A stretch of 64,000 bases of DNA from Methanoplanus sp. FWC-SCC4 (GCF_032878975.1 NZ_CP043875.1:1356370-1420369), one strand, 5' to 3'. Counted from the stretch's first letter, positions 18,131-27,213 are shown. Program-made: numbers and translations. Notes: generated from the sequence alone by a model not told the origin.

Positions 18131-18602
18131 ATTATTCTAAAATTTAATTCAGCTATATATAAAGTATAATCATGTGAGATTAGTAAAATATGTTTTGGAA
18201 GGAATATATATATATATAGATCTATAGGAAAGAACCTTCCATCTATGCAGAGGGCGGAAGAATTATTCTTACTTTAAAAAAACATACGGGTAATAAAGCC
18301 ATATGCCCACTTTTTTTAGACATATAAAAATAATCAGAATTTTTAGTTTTATGTAGCATTAATGGGAAATATGCTTATTTTTCTCAGAAATATTTATAAA
18401 ATATTTAGCAGAGGGATTAAATTACTTTTACCAGAATAAAATAGAAATATTTTTGACAGCAACACAATTCATGAAACTGGTTCTAAGATATCTGACAAAT
18501 GAATAAAAATAATTTATAAGTCCATTCATTATCCGGATAACAGATAACAAATGATCAGAATACTTAATATTAATTAAATTCTTTTCAATAATCCTGAAAT
18601 AA
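18131..18602. other. regulatory region between glnA and a pentapeptide-repeat gene
   Basis: No gene is visible. For glnA (minus strand) there are TATA-like stretches near 18153-18165 and 18205-18217, with an NrpR-like palindrome just upstream of the second. The right half is AT-rich with several TATA-like stretches, any of which might serve the 18603 gene. Confidence 0.4.
18227..18240. promoter_or_regulatory. NrpR-like nitrogen operator upstream of glnA
   Basis: The sequence GGAAAGAACCTTCC fits the palindrome GGAA-N6-TTCC bound by the methanogen nitrogen repressor NrpR. It lies directly upstream, in the glnA direction, of an ATATATATAT TATA-like element. Repression of glnA under nitrogen sufficiency is the inference. 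Confidence 0.55.
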
Positions 18603-19175
18603 ATGGCAGAAATATTACATCAGCAAAAAAGTTTTAAAAAAGCTGATTATTCAGAGAAAGAATGGTTTGACACAGAGTTTGAGTCATGTAAATTTACAGA
18701 CTGCAATTTTTCCAACACCAATCTGTCAAACAATGATTTTCAGGATTGTCATTTTAATAACTGTAATATGAGCACTGTGAAATTCAACAATACAGGGCTT
18801 AAAAATGTGAATTTCATAAACTGCAAAATGGTAGGTATTGACTTTGGCTGTTGCAATGATTTTCTTTTTGCGGCGAATTTTGAAAAATGCAACCTAGAAT
18901 ACTCCGTATTTTACAAAAACAAATTAACGAAGACAAAATTTGATGACTGTATTATAAGGAATGTAAATTTTACAGATTCTGATCTCAGGAATGCATCATT
19001 TAAAAACTGTGATTTATTAAATACCATTTTTGACAAAAACAATTTATCAAAAGCTGATTTCAGAACATCATATAATTACTCTCTTGATCCTGAAAATAAT
19101 CTGATTAATAAAGCAAAATTCTCATATCCCGGCATAACAGGTTTGCTGGACAAATATGATATCATAATAGAATAA
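18603..19175 (+). CDS. pentapeptide-repeat protein (cytoplasmic)
   Basis: The 190-residue product consists of A(D/N)LxX-type pentapeptides, mostly with Phe or Leu centres and many Cys/Asn (CKFTDCNFSNTNLSNNDF and onward), interrupted near residues 75-85. The pattern, an N-terminal run, a small break and a C-terminal tail, resembles Qnr/MfpA-like right-handed beta-helices, which can bind DNA gyrase. No signal peptide. Whether it protects gyrase is unknown, although this genome does encode gyrase at 49-53.5 kb. Confidence 0.75.
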   Translation: MAEILHQQKSFKKADYSEKEWFDTEFESCKFTDCNFSNTNLSNNDFQDCHFNNCNMSTVKFNNTGLKNVNFINCKMVGIDFGCCNDFLFAANFEKCNLEYSVFYKNKLTKTKFDDCIIRNVNFTDSDLRNASFKNCDLLNTIFDKNNLSKADFRTSYNYSLDPENNLINKAKFSYPGITGLLDKYDIIIE

Positions 19176-19222
19176 TTATTTTGCAAATTGTAAGGATAAT
19201 TCCAAAATATATATTTCCGGAT

Positions 19223-19909
19223 TTATCCGGATATTTTGTTTATGATTGCTTTAGATTCCTCAAGGTATTTTTCCGCTTCATCAAATTCATTATTTCTTTT
19301 CTCAACAAAATCCCTTACTGATTTTTCATACAGTGTTTTTGAACCATATGTCTCGGTTTCAATCATCCTGTCACAATAACTGATTATTGAAATTGAAGTC
19401 TGGATATATTTGTCAAGGAAGCATCTGCATTTGAGCTGGGAAACCAGATATTCCTCAGAAACATTGAGTCTCATAAGTTTTTTTCTCTCTTCAATACCAA
19501 CATCCCGTATTTCCTCAGCATCACTCATGAGTCTTTCAACTCCTGCTTTGTATCTGAATTCAAAATTTAATTTCTCCCTTAGCTGACAAATATTCTCACC
19601 TGAACTCTTTATTAATGCGGGCAGTTTGCCATCCTGGTAGATGATCTCCTTTACTTCTGTACGATACGGGTTTGTTGGTGCAGGTGAAGGCGTTTTGATT
19701 TCATCCGGGGTGGCAGGGGTAACAGTCTGAACTTCTGAATCAACATATATAAAATCTGCATCATAATATTCATTAACATCAGGCACATTCCCATAATTCT
19801 CACTTCCTTTATCAGCCTGACTTAAACATCCGGAAATGACAACTAAAGAGATGATAAACAATGCAATTAGAAATCCTGATCTTACAGACATAACTGCCCA
19901 TATCAGCAC
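19223..19909 (-). CDS. lipoprotein with a helical C-terminal domain
   Basis: The start is probably the ATG at 19891 (MSVRSGFLIALF), which gives a standard lipoprotein signal ending VVISGC. A Pro/Thr-rich linker (TPATPDEIKTPSPAPT) leads to a charged, helical domain of about 130 residues with two Cys (CRC). I do not recognise the family. It would be anchored outside the cell. Confidence 0.6.
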   Translation of the reverse strand: MLIWAVMSVRSGFLIALFIISLVVISGCLSQADKGSENYGNVPDVNEYYDADFIYVDSEVQTVTPATPDEIKTPSPAPTNPYRTEVKEIIYQDGKLPALIKSSGENICQLREKLNFEFRYKAGVERLMSDAEEIRDVGIEERKKLMRLNVSEEYLVSQLKCRCFLDKYIQTSISIISYCDRMIETETYGSKTLYEKSVRDFVEKRNNEFDEAEKYLEESKAIINKISG

Positions 19910-20054
19910 AAGATAAAATATATTTTACGGCATATTTTTATGTACTGAATAATCAGAGTTACTGAAAATAATTACTGAACATTAATAATTACTGTCCGTG
20001 ACTTGAAAATTAATTTAATATACAGCTTTATTGAAAAATGCCTAAAAGAAGAAA

Positions 20055-20126
20055 TGGACTGGGCGGGAATTGAACCCGCGGCCTCTACCATGCCAAGGTA
20101 GCGATCTTCCCCTGATCTACCAGCCC
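20055..20126 (-). tRNA. tRNA-Ala (anticodon GGC)
   Basis: On the minus strand: acceptor GGGCTGG/CCAGTCC with the alanine identity pair G3-U70, D-stem GATC/GATC, anticodon stem CTACC/GGTAG around loop TTGGCAT (anticodon GGC), five-base variable region and T-arm GCGGG-TTCAATT-CCCGC. Discriminator A; no encoded CCA and no intron. A perfect 14-base palindrome ACTAATTAATTAGT lies at 20140-20153, where its promoter should be. Confidence 0.95.
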
Positions 20127-20246
20127 GTCAGATTATTGCACTAATTAATTAGTATCCCACTGGTTAAATATAGTTTGTTTTAATCGCCCGGTTCCCGACA
20201 ACTTTGAATAGCTTTATTTTAAAAACAAAACATAACTCAGACTTCA

Positions 20247-20792
20247 ATGAAAGAAGTGTACAGACAGTTATCACATATGTTCTTCGGACTTTTAATCGCC
20301 CTTTTCATCTACTTCGCAGATAAAACCCTCTCAACAGCCATAATGGGACTTGTCGTATTTGTTTCAGTCATAATATCGGATGCGATTTCAAAAGGAATTA
20401 AGATACCTCTCTTCTCATACATCATAAAAAGACTCGAAAGAGAAGTAAACGTCCCCGGAAAAGGCACAATAGTTTTTTTCATAAGCACTCTGTTTTGTCT
20501 TCTCTTCTTTGAAAAATCAGATGTTTTTTTGGGAATTCTGGTCCTCGCATTACTTGACAGCTTTTCAACAATAATTGGAATAAAATTTGGAAGGACAAAA
20601 ATCTACAAAGAAAAATCCCTTGAAGGAACAATCGCGGGAATTATTGCATCTTTCATAGCTCTTGTTTATTTCACCGGACCAGTGACGGCATTAATTGCAA
20701 GCACGGGTGCCGGAATTGCCGAACTCATATCACCGGTTGATGACAATCTTGTAATTCCCGTAGTGGTATGCATCATTCTCTCAATAATATAA
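20247..20792 (+). CDS. SEC59/DGK1-family polyprenol or diacylglycerol kinase-like membrane protein
   Basis: The 181-residue product has five or six membrane segments and the hallmarks of CTP-dependent lipid kinases: an N-terminal RQLSHMFFGL, a conserved VNVPGKGTIVF, and LDSFSTIIGIKFGRTKIYKEKSLEGTIAG with the Asp-Ser and Lys-Ser-Glu-Gly elements. It could phosphorylate dolichol or another isoprenoid alcohol for glycan carriers. The substrate cannot be told from sequence. Monocistronic. Confidence 0.72.
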   Translation: MKEVYRQLSHMFFGLLIALFIYFADKTLSTAIMGLVVFVSVIISDAISKGIKIPLFSYIIKRLEREVNVPGKGTIVFFISTLFCLLFFEKSDVFLGILVLALLDSFSTIIGIKFGRTKIYKEKSLEGTIAGIIASFIALVYFTGPVTALIASTGAGIAELISPVDDNLVIPVVVCIILSII

Positions 20793-20923
20793 AAGATCAT
20801 TATAATCAAATTCCAAATTTCCAGATACTTATTTTGGATTTTTGGACAAATGTTCACGGATAAGTTATATAAATCATCAAAGAATTCTTTTAATTAATAC
20901 AACCAGAACGAAGGATTACAAAT

Positions 20924-21424
20924 ATGGAAGAAAAATCATTACTAAAATTTTTAATAATCGCACTCGTTCTCCTTACTGCATCCGTCTCAGTCAATATACT
21001 ATTATACACAAATCAGGGAGGAGATGCTGAAAACGGGCAGAATAACCAGGTTGAGCCTTCAGAAAAAACAGTAAAAACCCTTCCCGAATCAATATCATAT
21101 CTTGATTACACAAATGCTTACCTCCAGGGCGCTGACCTTGCAAAGATTAACGCATACAAGACAATTTTCATAAATGCAAACTTAAGGGAAGCAGATTTAC
21201 ACGGTGCAAAACTCACCCTCGCTGACCTCACAGGGGCAAACCTGAAAAATGCGGATTTAATAGGTGCAAAACTGGACTACGCGATACTTGTAAACGCAGA
21301 TCTTGAAGATGCAGACTTAAGTTATGCAGATCTCCGGGGTGCAGATCTGACAGGGGCGGATTTACGAGGCGCAATAATTGAAGGCGCAGACCTAAGATGG
21401 ATAAAAGGGGAATATCTCAGATAA
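20924..21424 (+). CDS. membrane-anchored pentapeptide-repeat protein
   Basis: The 166-residue product has an N-terminal membrane helix (about 7-28), a polar linker, then about 18 regular A(D/N)LxX repeats (for example ADLTGANLKNADLIGAKLD) forming a right-handed beta-helix. Unlike the 18603 protein it is the classical Ala-Asp/Asn-Leu type and is exported or membrane-tethered. Function unknown. The end lies four bases from the convergent pncB gene. Confidence 0.75.
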   Translation: MEEKSLLKFLIIALVLLTASVSVNILLYTNQGGDAENGQNNQVEPSEKTVKTLPESISYLDYTNAYLQGADLAKINAYKTIFINANLREADLHGAKLTLADLTGANLKNADLIGAKLDYAILVNADLEDADLSYADLRGADLTGADLRGAIIEGADLRWIKGEYLR

Positions 21425-21428
21425 ATAT

Positions 21429-22550
21429 TCATTCAGTCATATTTTGAATTGCCATAAGAACTCTCATACGGGACTTGTTCATATCCGGCATCGACAGAAT
21501 CTGTCCGTCCTTCATAAATATTTTAAGCATCGGTTTTGTATTCTCAGGTGCAGGGGCACCTGCCGGCAGAAGAATGTGATTTCCATTTTCAAACTCATAC
21601 ACTTCCTTAACACCACTCTTCTTCCCCCTTTTTGACACAGGCTTTCCTTCTATCTCGACAATGTCAAGGGAAAAGTCCACAACAGGAGCATTGGCAATTG
21701 CCCCCCCGACACCAAAGGCGTCCACAATGTCCCGAAACTCCAGAATATCACCTGCACCAAGGCCGCCTGAGAGAAACAGCCTTACATTTTCAAAGCCGTT
21801 CACGTCAAGTTCCCATCTGACTTCTTCAAGAATGGATCTCATGTCACCCTTTCTTGAACTAGGAGTATCAAGCCTGATTGCAACCGCCCCTCTCTTTGCG
21901 GCGGAAAGTGCCTCTCTTTTTTCATCACAGAAAGTATCGCAGAGCATGACCCTTGGAACATCTTCAGGGGCATGCTTTGCAAACGAAACCCAGGAATCTT
22001 TTGGATTGTCATAGCACATGACAAAGGAGTGTGGCATAGTTCCTATCAAAGGAAGCCCTGATGGGGCACATGTGTTGCTGACCCCGTCAACACCACCAAT
22101 CCATGCCGATCTTTCAATCATCTCTGCAATAGACGGATGCTGCCTTCTTGAACCAAAAGAGTACACCGCCCGCTCGCCTGCACATCCCTTAATCAGTGCA
22201 GCAGCGGAAGCGATACCGGATGCATGACATAAAAATCCGAGGAGTGATGTCTCAAACCTGCAAAAATCACGGTAATTCCCGACAATTCTGATTACAGGCT
22301 CTCCCGGATAGAACATACTTCCTTCAGGCATTGCATAGACATCAATTGGAAGACCTTCCAAAAGCCAGAGAGCATCGGAGAGACCACACAATATCCCCCA
22401 TCCGTCAGGAAGGGAAGAAACTGTTATTTCCGCAGTCACTTTGGGATTTTTGTCCTCAGCAGCCAGTATTTCTTCAGTCCTTATAAAATAGATATCAGTG
22501 CAGTCCCCTGCCCGTATTATTTCGTCATCTATCGTCTGAAATATTCCCAT
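21429..22550 (-). CDS. pncB: nicotinate phosphoribosyltransferase (archaeal type)
   Basis: The 373-residue product shows the NAPRTase family order: TDIYFIRTEEIL near residue 18, FETSLLGFLCHASGIA, SFGSRRQHPSI (substrate loop with Arg and His), GTMPHSF, and LSGGLGAGDILEFR for the phosphate site. It makes nicotinate mononucleotide from nicotinate and PRPP in NAD salvage. Length is typical of archaeal forms. Confidence 0.85.
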   Translation of the reverse strand: MGIFQTIDDEIIRAGDCTDIYFIRTEEILAAEDKNPKVTAEITVSSLPDGWGILCGLSDALWLLEGLPIDVYAMPEGSMFYPGEPVIRIVGNYRDFCRFETSLLGFLCHASGIASAAALIKGCAGERAVYSFGSRRQHPSIAEMIERSAWIGGVDGVSNTCAPSGLPLIGTMPHSFVMCYDNPKDSWVSFAKHAPEDVPRVMLCDTFCDEKREALSAAKRGAVAIRLDTPSSRKGDMRSILEEVRWELDVNGFENVRLFLSGGLGAGDILEFRDIVDAFGVGGAIANAPVVDFSLDIVEIEGKPVSKRGKKSGVKEVYEFENGNHILLPAGAPAPENTKPMLKIFMKDGQILSMPDMNKSRMRVLMAIQNMTE

Positions 22551-22683
22551 TGGAGAAATAATGCGTCAATAACCAACATAAATACTTTGTATCTCTGACA
22601 GGGAAGGAAAGGAATAGCCAAATCTCATTTCAGGGTGCATATAGAGAAACGAATTCATTTAAAATATTCTTAATACAAAGATT

Positions 22684-22764
22684 ATGCCGGATATTCAAAA
22701 ATTTATAAAAGATGCTTTTAAATGGAGAAGCACAGTTCCGGATTTTATTGACTATCACAAATAA
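22684..22764 (+). CDS. possible 26-residue small ORF before the phosphorylase gene
   Basis: ATG to TAA encodes a short peptide beginning MPDIQKFIKDAFKWRSTV. It ends 12 bases before the phosphorylase start. A TATA-like TTTAAAATAT at about 22657-22666 would start a transcript near the ATG, so translation could be leaderless. It could be a leader peptide or chance. Low confidence. Confidence 0.25.
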   Translation: MPDIQKFIKDAFKWRSTVPDFIDYHK

Positions 22765-22776
22765 TGAGGTAATCTT

Positions 22777-23445
22777 ATGCTAGGAATCGTAGGCGGGACA
22801 AGCCTTTTGTATGCTGATCTTCCCGAACTTGAAAAAAAGACAATTGCAACACCTTTCGGACCATCAGAAATATACCTGGGAGAAATAGCACTTCTGATGC
22901 GCCATCAGTATCGCACACCGCCGCATAAGATAAATTATGCCGCATGCATCAGTGCAATGGCTCTGTCAGGTGTTGACAGAATAATTGCATTCGGATCCAC
23001 GGGATCACTAAAAGCAGAGATTCAACCGGGAACTATCGTTCTTCCGGATGATTATTTCAGCCCTTATTCAATCCCGACAATACATAACAATGCAATAGGG
23101 CACGTAGCACCTTCAATAGACAAAGAGTTAATCAAAAAACTCTCTGAAATAATTCCCGAAGCAAAAACCGGCGGAACTTATGTACAGACGGCAGGCCCCC
23201 GTTTTGAAACCTCGGCTGAAATAGATTTTCTTAAAAATGCAGGGGATATTGTAGGGATGACAGTTGCAAGCGAAGCAACAATCGCAAACGAACTGGGAAT
23301 ACCATTTGCGGCAATCTGCTCAGTTGACAACTACTGCAACGGCCTTTGTAAAGATGAACTGAGCTATGAAGCAATACTGGAAAAATCAAAGGCAAACAAG
23401 GAAAAAATAGAAGATATAATCAGCGAAGTAATAAGCAAAATATGA
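22777..23445 (+). CDS. methylthioinosine / 6-oxopurine nucleoside phosphorylase
   Basis: The 222-residue product belongs to the MTAP/PNP superfamily: GIVGGTSLL at the start (phosphate site), TGGTYVQTAGPRFET and GMTVASEATIANELGI. The position where adenine-specific MTAP reads TDYDCW is SVDNYCN here. Next to a deaminase gene this fits the methanogen route in which methylthioadenosine or 5'-deoxyadenosine is first deaminated and the inosine form then phosphorolysed. GAGGT at 22766 is the ribosome site. Confidence 0.75.
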   Translation: MLGIVGGTSLLYADLPELEKKTIATPFGPSEIYLGEIALLMRHQYRTPPHKINYAACISAMALSGVDRIIAFGSTGSLKAEIQPGTIVLPDDYFSPYSIPTIHNNAIGHVAPSIDKELIKKLSEIIPEAKTGGTYVQTAGPRFETSAEIDFLKNAGDIVGMTVASEATIANELGIPFAAICSVDNYCNGLCKDELSYEAILEKSKANKEKIEDIISEVISKI

Positions 23446-23541
23446 TATTTTCTAACTTCCAATTGTTAAAAATCAAATAATTTTTACAAATTTCCGGATA
23501 TTTGCCACTTTGGATTAAAAAATATAATTAGGAGCAAAATT

Positions 23542-24876
23542 ATGTCAAACGAGATTAACGAAACAGATATTTTCAGCAGTAATTCATCAGTTCTTATAAG
23601 GGGAACCCTCCTGAACGGAAAAAGACAGGATATTTTCATAACAGAAGAGGGTAATATCGGAGAGATCAGCGAAAGCATATCGGGGGAATTAAAAAACGAA
23701 GCCGAGTTTATAATTGACGGCTCAAAAACAGTTGCATCCCCCGGATTCGTCAACACCCACACCCACGCTGCAATGACTCTTTTAAGAGGTTATGCAGATG
23801 ACATGCACCTTCAGGAATGGCTTTCTGAAAAGATCTGGCCGCTTGAGGCACACCTATGCGGTGAGGATGTTTACTGGGGAACAAAACTTGCCTGCATTGA
23901 GATGATAAAATCCGGAACCGTTGCTTTCAACGACATGTATTTTTTCATGGATGAGGCGGCAAAGGCAGTTGACGAATGCGGAATGAAGGCAGTGCTTTCC
24001 CACGGTTTCATAGATTTTGGAAGTGAGGAAAAACGAGAGTCTGAGATAAAAGCAACAGAGAAGCTCTTCTCGGATGTCAAAAAGATGAACAACCAAAAAA
24101 TCAGGGCAGCTGTCGGCCCCCATGCACCCTACACCGTTGCACCGGAAGGACTCTCATGGTGCTCGGAGTATGCAAAGGAAAATGACAGTCTTTTACACAT
24201 TCACTTAAGCGAAACTGAAACAGAGGTCAAAGACTGTGTAAACCAGCACGGAATGAAACCTGCAAAACTTCTGGACAAGTGCGGATGTTTGTCTGAAAAT
24301 ACAGTTGCCGCCCACTGCTGCTGGCTCGATGACGAAGAATGTGCACTTCTTGGCAAAAGGGGAGTCTCAGTCTCACACAATCCGGTCTCAAACATGAAAC
24401 TTGCAGTAAACCGTGCAATGCCCTACCAGCAGCTCATCGATGCAGGTGCAAACGTAACTCTGGGAACAGACGGATGCTCTTCAAACAACAATCTTGACAT
24501 ACTCGAAGAGATGAAGACAGCCGCAATTCTTCAGAAATTCTTCTGGAATTCAGACACACTCCTCCCTGCACATGAAGCAATCAAAATGACAACAGAATCA
24601 GGTGCAAAGGCGCTCGGGTTTGGAACAGGCAAAATAGAGACAGGTGCTCCTGCAGATATCGTTCTCCTGAAGACAAATATCTCATGCATGACCCCTCTGT
24701 ACAATCCGGAATCAAATATTGTCTATGCGTGCGGTTCAAATGCGGTTGACACAGTTTTATGCAGCGGAAGAGTCCTGATGTATGACGGTAACATCCCCGG
24801 AGAAGAGGAAGTCTATCAAAAGGCCGCAGAAACTGCATTTAATCTTGTAAATAGAAAAGAAAACGCAGACAATTAA
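23542..24876 (+). CDS. dadD: 5'-deoxyadenosine / MTA / SAH deaminase
   Basis: The 444-residue amidohydrolase has the metal motif PGFVNTHTHAAM, AVGPHAPYT, LHIHLSETETE with the catalytic Glu, AAHCCWL and LGTDGCSSNNNLD. It is the MtaD/SAHD family; the methanogen member DadD deaminates 5'-deoxyadenosine from radical SAM reactions as well as MTA and SAH. Together with the upstream phosphorylase it should recycle these byproducts to hypoxanthine. Separate promoter likely, with a 96-base gap. Confidence 0.85.
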   Translation: MSNEINETDIFSSNSSVLIRGTLLNGKRQDIFITEEGNIGEISESISGELKNEAEFIIDGSKTVASPGFVNTHTHAAMTLLRGYADDMHLQEWLSEKIWPLEAHLCGEDVYWGTKLACIEMIKSGTVAFNDMYFFMDEAAKAVDECGMKAVLSHGFIDFGSEEKRESEIKATEKLFSDVKKMNNQKIRAAVGPHAPYTVAPEGLSWCSEYAKENDSLLHIHLSETETEVKDCVNQHGMKPAKLLDKCGCLSENTVAAHCCWLDDEECALLGKRGVSVSHNPVSNMKLAVNRAMPYQQLIDAGANVTLGTDGCSSNNNLDILEEMKTAAILQKFFWNSDTLLPAHEAIKMTTESGAKALGFGTGKIETGAPADIVLLKTNISCMTPLYNPESNIVYACGSNAVDTVLCSGRVLMYDGNIPGEEEVYQKAAETAFNLVNRKENADN

Positions 24877-24987
24877 ACAAAAAATAATACAAATACAACT
24901 TTTTTAATTCACGACAATCAGGATTTTTAAAATTTAAACCAGATTTCCAAAAAAATTATTTGAAATAATTATTAAGAAGAAAGATTT

Positions 24988-26694
24988 TCAGGCAGTCTCT
25001 ATCTTTGCCTCAGTCTCAAGACCAAGTTCTGCAATTGAAATCTCCCGCATATCTCCCTTCTTTATTTTGCCTGATACAGTCATTGGGAAACTGTCTACAA
25101 ACTTGACATATTTTGGAATCTTATAGCGGGCAATCTGACCTTTGCAAAACTCCTTAAGCTCCTCTTCAGTCATTTTTAGGCCTTCATGAAGCTTTACCCA
25201 GGCAATAAGCTCCTCACCGTATTTCTCATCAGGAACGCCTGTAATATAGACATCCTCAATCTTTGGGCTGGTATGCAGGAATTCTTCAATCTCACGCGGA
25301 TAGATGTTCTCTCCGCCGCGTATGACCATCTCTTTGAGTCTTCCGACAATCTTGACATAGCCTTCCTCATCCATGATTCCAAGATCTCCGGTATGATTCC
25401 AGTGATCAGAATCTATTGTCTGACGGGTAGCACTCGGATTGTTGTAGTAGCACTTCATGACAACGTAACCGCGTGCACAGATCTCTCCGGGTTCACCCCT
25501 TGGAACAATCTTTTGAGTGACAGGATCAACTACCTTTAACTCAACATGAGGAAATGTTCTGCCGACCGTTGTAACCCTTCTCTCAAGCGGATCATTTGTT
25601 GTCGTCATCGTAACACCAGGTGATGTCTCAGTCTGGCCGTAGACAATGACAATGTCCTTCATGTTCATCTTTTCATTTACAGCCCTCATATACTCAATAG
25701 GGCACGGAGAACCTGCCATAATTCCGGTTCTCAGAGTGTCATATTTGTATTTGTTGAAATTCGGATGCTTAAGTTCGGCAATAAACATTGTCGGGACACC
25801 GTGAACAGCGGTGCATTTTTCATTGTCTATTGCCTTTAAGACAGCCTCGGGATCAAATGCAGGGGCCGGAAGAACCATTGTGGAACCGTGTGTTACCGAT
25901 GCAAGATTCGACAAAACCATTCCAAAGCAGTGGTAGAAAGGAACAGGGATGCAAAGACGATCCTTTTCTGTAAATTTCATTCCCTCACCTATCGTAAAGC
26001 CGTTGTTTACAACACTGTGATGGGTCAGGACAACTCCCTTTGGATACCCTGTCGTACCGCTTGTGTACTGGATATTGATTGGATCATCAAAGCTGAGGGA
26101 TTCTTCACGCTCCTTTAATTCCTCACGGCTGATGTTTTTGCCTTTTGAAATAAATTCATCCCAGGTAAACATCCCGTTGTAGGGGACATCCCCCATAAAT
26201 ACAACATTCCTGAGGAACGGGAACTTTTCAGTGCTTATTTTACCAGCGCGTGACTCGATTGCCTCAGGACATGCCTCATAAAACATTCCCACATAATCCG
26301 ATGTCTTAAAACGTCCCTGAAGAATGAGTGTATGGACCTCAGCCTGTTTTAAGGCGTATTCCAGTTCAAACGTGCGGTATGCCGGATTTATATTGACCAT
26401 TATCGCACCGCATTTTGCGGTTGCAAACTGGACAAGAACCCATTCTGCGTAATTCATTGCCCAGATACCTACGCGATCACCCTTGTTGACGCCAAGTGCC
26501 ATAAGGCTAAGAGCAAGCTCATCCACTTTCGAGAGGAATTCACTATACGTCCACCTTATGTTCTGGTCTACTGCAACCAGAGCCTCATTGTCGGGGTATG
26601 TCGCGCTGATGCGCTCAAGCATCCCGCCGATAGTCTCTCCTATCAGCGGTACGTCTGACAACCCGCTCGCGTAGCTTATCATAGCCATATCCAT
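24988..26694 (-). CDS. AMP-forming acyl-CoA synthetase
   Basis: The 568-residue product has all adenylate-forming motifs: YTSGTTGYPKGV (about 216-227), YGQTETSPG, HWNHTGDLG, GRLKEMVIRGGENIYP and the C-terminal catalytic Lys in VSGKIKKGD. Sequence style is that of medium- or long-chain fatty acyl-CoA ligases. In a methanogen it may activate acids from syntrophic environments or serve cofactor acylation. Monocistronic. Confidence 0.88.
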   Translation of the reverse strand: MDMAMISYASGLSDVPLIGETIGGMLERISATYPDNEALVAVDQNIRWTYSEFLSKVDELALSLMALGVNKGDRVGIWAMNYAEWVLVQFATAKCGAIMVNINPAYRTFELEYALKQAEVHTLILQGRFKTSDYVGMFYEACPEAIESRAGKISTEKFPFLRNVVFMGDVPYNGMFTWDEFISKGKNISREELKEREESLSFDDPINIQYTSGTTGYPKGVVLTHHSVVNNGFTIGEGMKFTEKDRLCIPVPFYHCFGMVLSNLASVTHGSTMVLPAPAFDPEAVLKAIDNEKCTAVHGVPTMFIAELKHPNFNKYKYDTLRTGIMAGSPCPIEYMRAVNEKMNMKDIVIVYGQTETSPGVTMTTTNDPLERRVTTVGRTFPHVELKVVDPVTQKIVPRGEPGEICARGYVVMKCYYNNPSATRQTIDSDHWNHTGDLGIMDEEGYVKIVGRLKEMVIRGGENIYPREIEEFLHTSPKIEDVYITGVPDEKYGEELIAWVKLHEGLKMTEEELKEFCKGQIARYKIPKYVKFVDSFPMTVSGKIKKGDMREISIAELGLETEAKIETA

Positions 26695-26992
26695 ATAAGT
26701 TGTTTAACAGAGGAAATATATTTGACGGCAATCTGCCTGCATCCGTCTGTTAAAGTAATTTTGAAATTTGTCAATTTCGATCTTATCATCTCCTCTAAAA
26801 TCGCAGATAAATAAATTTGAAGCTTTTAATTAAGCCAATTAGGGTTATTTCAAATAGGGTTTAAGCGGCTCTACACAAAAGATCATATCCCTATACTATC
26901 CCTGATGAATGCAGGCCCGGGTCTTTGTAAATCTTAGAAAGATATCCAAATTCTTAAATCATATTACGGGTTATTTTATTATAGATTCTGGA

Positions 26993-27213
26993 GGGGTCGT
27001 GGCCTAGTCCGGCATGGCGACGGGCTCCAACGGTCTTTGCGTATGATGAACAATGGGTCTGCTGATTTGATGATGATCCGTTGGAGCGCTGATGCAAACA
27101 TGTCTTATGATCTGATCATAAGATGACCGGTTTGATGATGTAAATCACGCTTGAAAATGTAACGCATGTACGGAGAGACCCGTCGATCGTGAGTTCAAAT
27201 CTCACCGACCCCA
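26993..27213 (+). tRNA. tRNA-Trp (anticodon CCA) with a 147-base intron
   Basis: Exon 1 (26993-27030): acceptor GGGGTCG, D-arm, anticodon stem ACGGG, then CTCCAA with anticodon CCA at 27027-27029. Exon 2 (27178-27213): A38, CCCGT, T-arm GTGAG-TTCAAAT-CTCAC, acceptor CGACCCC, discriminator A. The splice site is a bulge-helix-bulge: CTCC (27025-27028) pairs with GGAG (27172-27175), flanked by three-base bulges AAC and AGA, each cut after its second base. That puts the intron at 27031-27177. The intron carries a box C/D guide. Confidence 0.93.
27043..27092 (+). ncRNA. box C/D guide RNA inside the tRNA-Trp intron
   Basis: Elements in order: box C ATGATGA (27043-27049), D' CTGA (27062-27065), C' TTGATGA (27067-27073), D CTGA (27089-27092). 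The guide before D pairs with ten bases across the exon 1/intron junction (27024-27033); its fifth base from the D box meets C34. The guide before D' pairs with 27176-27183, with one G-U pair, and its fifth base meets C39. These match the Cm34 and position-39 targets known for the Haloferax tRNA-Trp intron. TGCGT/ACGCA (27038-27042, 27162-27166) forms a closing stem. A further 70 bases with a nine-base hairpin arm (TCTTATGAT/ATCATAAGA) follow. Confidence 0.82.

Noticed and set aside
20140-20153. Palindrome ACTAATTAATTAGT as an operator
   Set aside because: Perfect but pure AT-type palindrome in the tRNA-Ala promoter; more simply part of the TATA region.
18603-21424. The two pentapeptide-repeat genes as recent duplicates
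   Set aside because: One is cytoplasmic with Phe/Cys-rich irregular repeats, the other membrane-anchored with regular ADL repeats; they are not close paralogs.
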